In this document: one piece after another, positions 33,613 through 35,824 of the stretch | How positions within the stretch are numbered: position 1 is the stretch's first letter | Layout of the letters: every line of letters begins with the position of its first letter | IMG/VR virus record: IMGVR_UViG_3300006637_000009 | Span: 1-35,824 of that record | Strand: one strand, 5' to 3' | Source: a virus | Length of the DNA: 35,824 nucleotides | Program-made: the position numbers and the translations under genes | Notes under the pieces: model-generated | What the model was told of the DNA's origin: nothing | Databases searched by the model: none | What the model saw: the letters and a program-made list of their open reading frames with translations, nothing else

Positions 33613-33650
33613 GTCGATTCCCTCTTGACACATCTGAAAATGTTGATACC

Positions 33651-33839
33651 CTAGGGCTTGTCCCTGACAAGGGTTCTATAGGTATATTCCTTAGGCATCA
33701 CCACCAACAGGCAGTCTTCTATTTCTTCTTCATACCTATGGACACGTTCTTGCTCCGTTAGCCAGTCAGCATCATCAATAACATCTATTTGTCTTATCTG
33801 GTATGATCTTATTGGTGTTATGTCCCTACGCTTTGTCAT
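33651..33839 (-). CDS. Small hypothetical protein
   Basis: 62 residues opening MTKRRDITPIRSYQIRQIDV; the rest is acidic with a Leu/Val stretch (IEDCLLVVMP). The ATG overlaps the stop of the 48-residue gene upstream by ATGA and lies within one copy of a 16-base direct repeat. A short perfect stem (CTTGTC-AGG-GACAAG) covers its last codons. Not recognised. Confidence 0.5.
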   Translation of the reverse strand: MTKRRDITPIRSYQIRQIDVIDDADWLTEQERVHRYEEEIEDCLLVVMPKEYTYRTLVRDKP

Positions 33840-33848
33840 TGTGTCACC
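33833..33848 (-). repeat. 16-base direct repeat at a start/stop overlap, copy 1
   Basis: On the minus strand GGTGACACAATGACAA, identical to 34287-34272, spacing 439 bases. It contains the end of the 48-residue gene (VTQ stop), the ATGA overlap and the first codons (MT) of the 62-residue gene. Confidence 0.9.
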
Positions 33849-33982
33849 CCCACTATCTCCGTTTTGACACCATCCATACGACTATAAATCTCGGCATGTT
33901 TCTCCGCCTCGTCCAGTCTCTTGCATGTATGATAGCAGATCTCTTGGTTTGTTCTCTTGCTGGTCAGTACAATACGGATCAT
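33836..33982 (-). CDS. Short hypothetical protein downstream of an HNH gene
   Basis: 48 residues (MIRIVLTSKRTNQEICYHTC ... VTQ). The ATG lies in the stop of the HNH gene (ATGA) and has GAGGAG about nine bases upstream; its own stop overlaps the next gene in the same way. Cys16 and Cys20 are the only notable residues; the rest is a charged helix (KRLDEAEKHAEIY). It fills the gap between the HNH gene and the 62-residue gene completely, which supports it being real. Confidence 0.6.
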   Translation of the reverse strand: MIRIVLTSKRTNQEICYHTCKRLDEAEKHAEIYSRMDGVKTEIVGVTQ

Positions 33983-34278
33983 GAGCCTAACTCCTCTCTG
34001 TGATGTTGGTTTGCATATGTGTGGACAGCGTGACAGTTAGCACAAAGAACCTCACACTTTGACAGCTCCGTCTTGATTGTATCAATGACACCTTTCTTCA
34101 CTAACTCAGAGACATTCTTGAACTTAGTGCTGGGATCTATGTGGTTCATTTGTAGTGCTACAGGATGTTCGGCAAAGCCACACCTATTGCAGCCTTGGTT
34201 CATCTTGTAGTTGTCAACAAATGCCTTGGCCCTTGCTACCCTTACAACCTCTAACTGTCTTGCCCTTGTCCTTGTCAT
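33979..34278 (-). CDS. HNH endonuclease (short, zinc-containing)
   Basis: 99 residues. A basic N-terminus is followed by CNRCG (Cys30, Cys33), LQMNHIDP (His46) and CEVLCANCHAVHTY (Cys79, Cys82, His83), the classical zinc-bound HNH nuclease core. It may be a homing enzyme, or serve DNA nicking as some phage HNH proteins do beside terminases; here it is far from terL. Both ends overlap neighbours by ATGA. The gene and the following 48-residue gene lie exactly between two copies of a 16-base repeat. Confidence 0.85.
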   Translation of the reverse strand: MTRTRARQLEVVRVARAKAFVDNYKMNQGCNRCGFAEHPVALQMNHIDPSTKFKNVSELVKKGVIDTIKTELSKCEVLCANCHAVHTYANQHHREELGS

Positions 34279-34287
34279 TGTGTCACC
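34272..34287 (-). repeat. 16-base direct repeat at a start/stop overlap, copy 2
   Basis: Second copy of GGTGACACAATGACAA (minus strand). It contains the end of the 111-residue gene (VTQ stop), the ATGA overlap and the first codons (MT) of the HNH gene. Confidence 0.9.
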
Positions 34288-34610
34288 TTCCCTGTTAGAT
34301 AGATTAGGAGCTTGTCCACATTGTCAAAATCATTCTGGAGTGTCAGCATTCCCTCTGCGTCATAGCAGTTGAATGACAGCACAGGCCACTCTGGATCCTC
34401 TCGCATGGCGGGGTCTGCATAGTCCACGAATATCTGGCAGGTGTTGCCATGCCGTTCCTCTTTCATGTCATCAAAGTGGAGTGATGGGCATGTGTCATTC
34501 TTCCACGAGCTATGCTCCCAGCCAAGCGGTGACAATGCGTGAAAGAGCTTATTAAGCATGTCATAATTGTCATAATCTGCGTGTGGTACGTCTGCGATTG
34601 CATAGATCAT
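34275..34610 (-). CDS. Hypothetical protein of the early small-gene cluster
   Basis: 111 residues from the ATG at 34610, with GGAGG about seven bases upstream and an ATGA overlap with the preceding stop; an upstream start at 34634 has less support. Rich in Asp, His, Trp and Cys (VPHADYDNYDMLNKLFHALS, then HSSWKNDTCPSLHFDD and CQIFVDYADP), a compact mixed fold by appearance. No family recognised. It lies in the segment probably expressed first after infection. Confidence 0.55.
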   Translation of the reverse strand: MIYAIADVPHADYDNYDMLNKLFHALSPLGWEHSSWKNDTCPSLHFDDMKEERHGNTCQIFVDYADPAMREDPEWPVLSFNCYDAEGMLTLQNDFDNVDKLLIYLTGKVTQ

Positions 34611-34777
34611 TGGCTTACCTCCACTAGTTTGCACACTCTCAATGTCCCATTCCCACCCCCTTCTCTGTGGAAATCCAAAATGAAATAACTCTCTGCGGCA
34701 TCCTCTGTGCCTACTATGTCAACATATGTGGTTTGACCCCCATCGGAAATATTCAGGGTAATAACTTGCACTAGCAT
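34607..34777 (-). CDS. Small hypothetical protein
   Basis: 56 residues from the ATG at 34777, with AGGAG about nine bases upstream. Mostly beta-like (MLVQVITLNISDGGQTTYVD), with GGGNGTLRVCKLVEV at the end. The leader AGGAGAAACTAA is the same as that of the gene starting at 35148. Its stop overlaps the following start by ATGA. Not recognised. Confidence 0.52.
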   Translation of the reverse strand: MLVQVITLNISDGGQTTYVDIVGTEDAAESYFILDFHREGGGNGTLRVCKLVEVSQ

Positions 34778-34793
34778 ATTAGTTTCTCCTAAT

Positions 34794-34934
34794 TTAAAAG
34801 GGACAATCCCCTTTGCCATCCCATACTTGAGGTGGCTCTTGTTTCTCTTGTGGTTGCCTAGGTGTCATGCGTTGAGACACAACACCCAGCAGATCCAATT
34901 CTCTCTCGAGATACTTAGGTAATTCATCCTGCAA
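34794..34934 (-). CDS. Short hypothetical protein ending in DCPF
   Basis: 46 residues if started at the TTG at 34934 (AGGA nine bases upstream, 11-base overlap with the upstream gene). A longer TTG start at 35000 would overlap the upstream gene by 77 bases. Pro/Gln/Glu-rich, ending in PPQVWDGKGDCPF; endings like DCPF recur in short phage proteins. Start and reality are both uncertain. Confidence 0.4.
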   Translation of the reverse strand: MQDELPKYLERELDLLGVVSQRMTPRQPQEKQEPPQVWDGKGDCPF

Positions 34935-35148
34935 AATGCCTGATCCTTTTACCTTTGGTCTTGTTTGTCTTCCGTTCAATATAAACAGAACGCTTACCAA
35001 TATGCAATGACACCATTGACTTGCCTTTGGCTATGCCCCAGCGGCGCTTGAATAACCTCTTGCGAGTTAATCCTTTGACGCCACACACATTGAAGCGGAA
35101 TCCTTGAGTGCCATCCTTGAGGGCTTTGGTTGCTATACAATAGAACAT
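34924..35148 (-). CDS. Small basic hypothetical protein
   Basis: 74 residues from the ATG at 35148, with AAAGGAG nine bases upstream. Strongly basic, with GFRFNVCGVKGLTRKRLFKRRWG and a C-terminal KTNKTKGKRIRH, so nucleic acid binding is plausible. It follows the Gp88-like gene after 14 bases that hold the AGGAGAAACTAA leader. Not recognised. Confidence 0.55.
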   Translation of the reverse strand: MFYCIATKALKDGTQGFRFNVCGVKGLTRKRLFKRRWGIAKGKSMVSLHIGKRSVYIERKTNKTKGKRIRHFAG

Positions 35149-35162
35149 CTTTAGTTTCTCCT

Positions 35163-35786
35163 TTAGTATTTCTTTACCATCTCCACAATGGTGGTTACTT
35201 GGTTGCCTATAGTATAACATAGGCGGCAGTCTTTACATTTTTGACCAGTGCAATTCTGTTTGTCAACATGCTCATGCTCTAAAACATTATTAAATGTTCT
35301 GTCAAAGTGCTTTGGTGGCTTGCTCATAATAGTTGACACCTTAGAGTTAGAGTAGATCAAGATCATGTTGCTAGGTTTTTCCCTTGTCTTGTAGTATTTT
35401 GACACCAAATCATTCCGTTTAGTCCAAAGAGCAAAGGAACAGTGGGGGTTCTTCCTTGCTATTCTGTTTAGGTTTTCTAGGTGAGTTAGGTTAATCAATT
35501 CACCATGAGCATTGAACCTAAACCAAGCCTGATTGATTGACGGAAGGTAATCCATATCATGCACTTTATTAGCCAAGGCTTCACTGTTACGCTGCAATGC
35601 CGGTTGCATATTCTTTCGGTATGACTTTAGCATTGTGTGACTGTAACACTTGGTGCAAATGTTGTCAGCCTTGCCACTTGCGTTTTGCTTAATGCAATAC
35701 TCGTTTGTCATGGTGTTAGTGCTGATAGCCTGGAACCCGTCCAGCTTACCAGTCATTTTAGAAATATGAATTAGAGGGTGAGCCAT
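35163..35786 (-). CDS. Gp88-like cysteine-rich phage protein
   Basis: 207 residues. It carries the pattern of the phage 'gene product 88' family: ADNICTKCYSH followed by a Lys/Arg helix with QRNSEAL, a central FRFNAHGEL and LENLNRIARKNP, LWTKR, and a C-terminal cluster NCTGQKCKDCRLCY. The closely spaced cysteines could bind zinc or an iron-sulfur cluster. The family's role is unknown. AAGGA lies ten bases before the ATG. It is the first gene of the minus operon visible here; the 38 bases upstream to the window end show no complete promoter. Confidence 0.65.
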   Translation of the reverse strand: MAHPLIHISKMTGKLDGFQAISTNTMTNEYCIKQNASGKADNICTKCYSHTMLKSYRKNMQPALQRNSEALANKVHDMDYLPSINQAWFRFNAHGELINLTHLENLNRIARKNPHCSFALWTKRNDLVSKYYKTREKPSNMILIYSNSKVSTIMSKPPKHFDRTFNNVLEHEHVDKQNCTGQKCKDCRLCYTIGNQVTTIVEMVKKY

Positions 35787-35824
35787 TGGCTTAGATCCTT
35801 TCAGGGGTTTGTGTTAGTGACACC

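Noticed and set aside
33625-33630. TTGACA on the plus strand near 33.6 kb as promoter
   Set aside because: No plus-strand gene follows and no -10 box at 16-18 bases.
33657-33671. Stem CTTGTC-AGG-GACAAG as terminator at the end of the 62-residue gene
   Set aside because: Six pairs only and no T-tract; it overlaps coding sequence. The repeated TGTCA words make such stems likely by chance.

Overview
The window looks like most of a lytic, podovirus-type marine phage genome. Its closest match by gene content is the roseophage SIO1 / cobavirus group (Zobellviridae), whose hosts are Roseobacter-type alphaproteobacteria. This rests on the combination of a T7-like virion module with PhoH, a monomeric cobalamin-dependent ribonucleotide reductase, ThyX, a T7-like endonuclease I, a family A DNA polymerase and a primase-helicase, with no phage RNA polymerase gene in the window. 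The assignment is from recognised families, not from a database search. No tRNA genes, CRISPR arrays, integrase or repressor were seen.

Layout. Positions 1-21555 are all on the plus strand and form the late region: the end of a tail fibre gene and a small partner gene, terminase large subunit, an HNH endonuclease, portal, scaffold and major capsid protein. A strong hairpin terminator and a perfect sigma-70 consensus promoter follow at about 7.35 kb. After them come a probable decoration or adhesin protein, tail tube proteins A and B, a GNAT-like gp13-type protein, internal virion proteins, an M15 peptidase, a holin-like protein, a possible spanin, and a run of very small genes. A bidirectional terminator at about 21.57 kb separates this from the minus-strand early/replication region, which runs right to left from beyond the window end to 21600.

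In transcription order (35.8 to 21.6 kb) the minus region has a Gp88-like gene and a cluster of tiny genes containing an HNH gene, then primase-helicase, a two-helix membrane protein, a DNA polymerase split in two by another HNH gene, a single-strand binding protein with its own promoter and terminator, ThyX, small genes, DUF3310, 5'-3' exonuclease, endonuclease I, MazG, a DUF1127 protein, NrdJ, glutaredoxin, a nuclease-like protein and PhoH. Most neighbours overlap by ATGA, GTGA or TAATG, so translation is probably coupled. The host genome is probably degraded by the nucleases, deoxynucleotides are made by NrdJ (with glutaredoxin as likely reductant) and ThyX, and DNA is copied by the T7-style replisome using host sigma-70 transcription.

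The points most worth a second look are the split polymerase with an HNH gene between its exonuclease and polymerase halves; a second HNH cassette bracketed by 16-bp direct repeats that coincide with start/stop codons; a host-type DUF1127 gene in the nucleotide operon; the marked over-use of the pentamer TGTCA/TGACA; and the perfect promoter downstream of the capsid gene.
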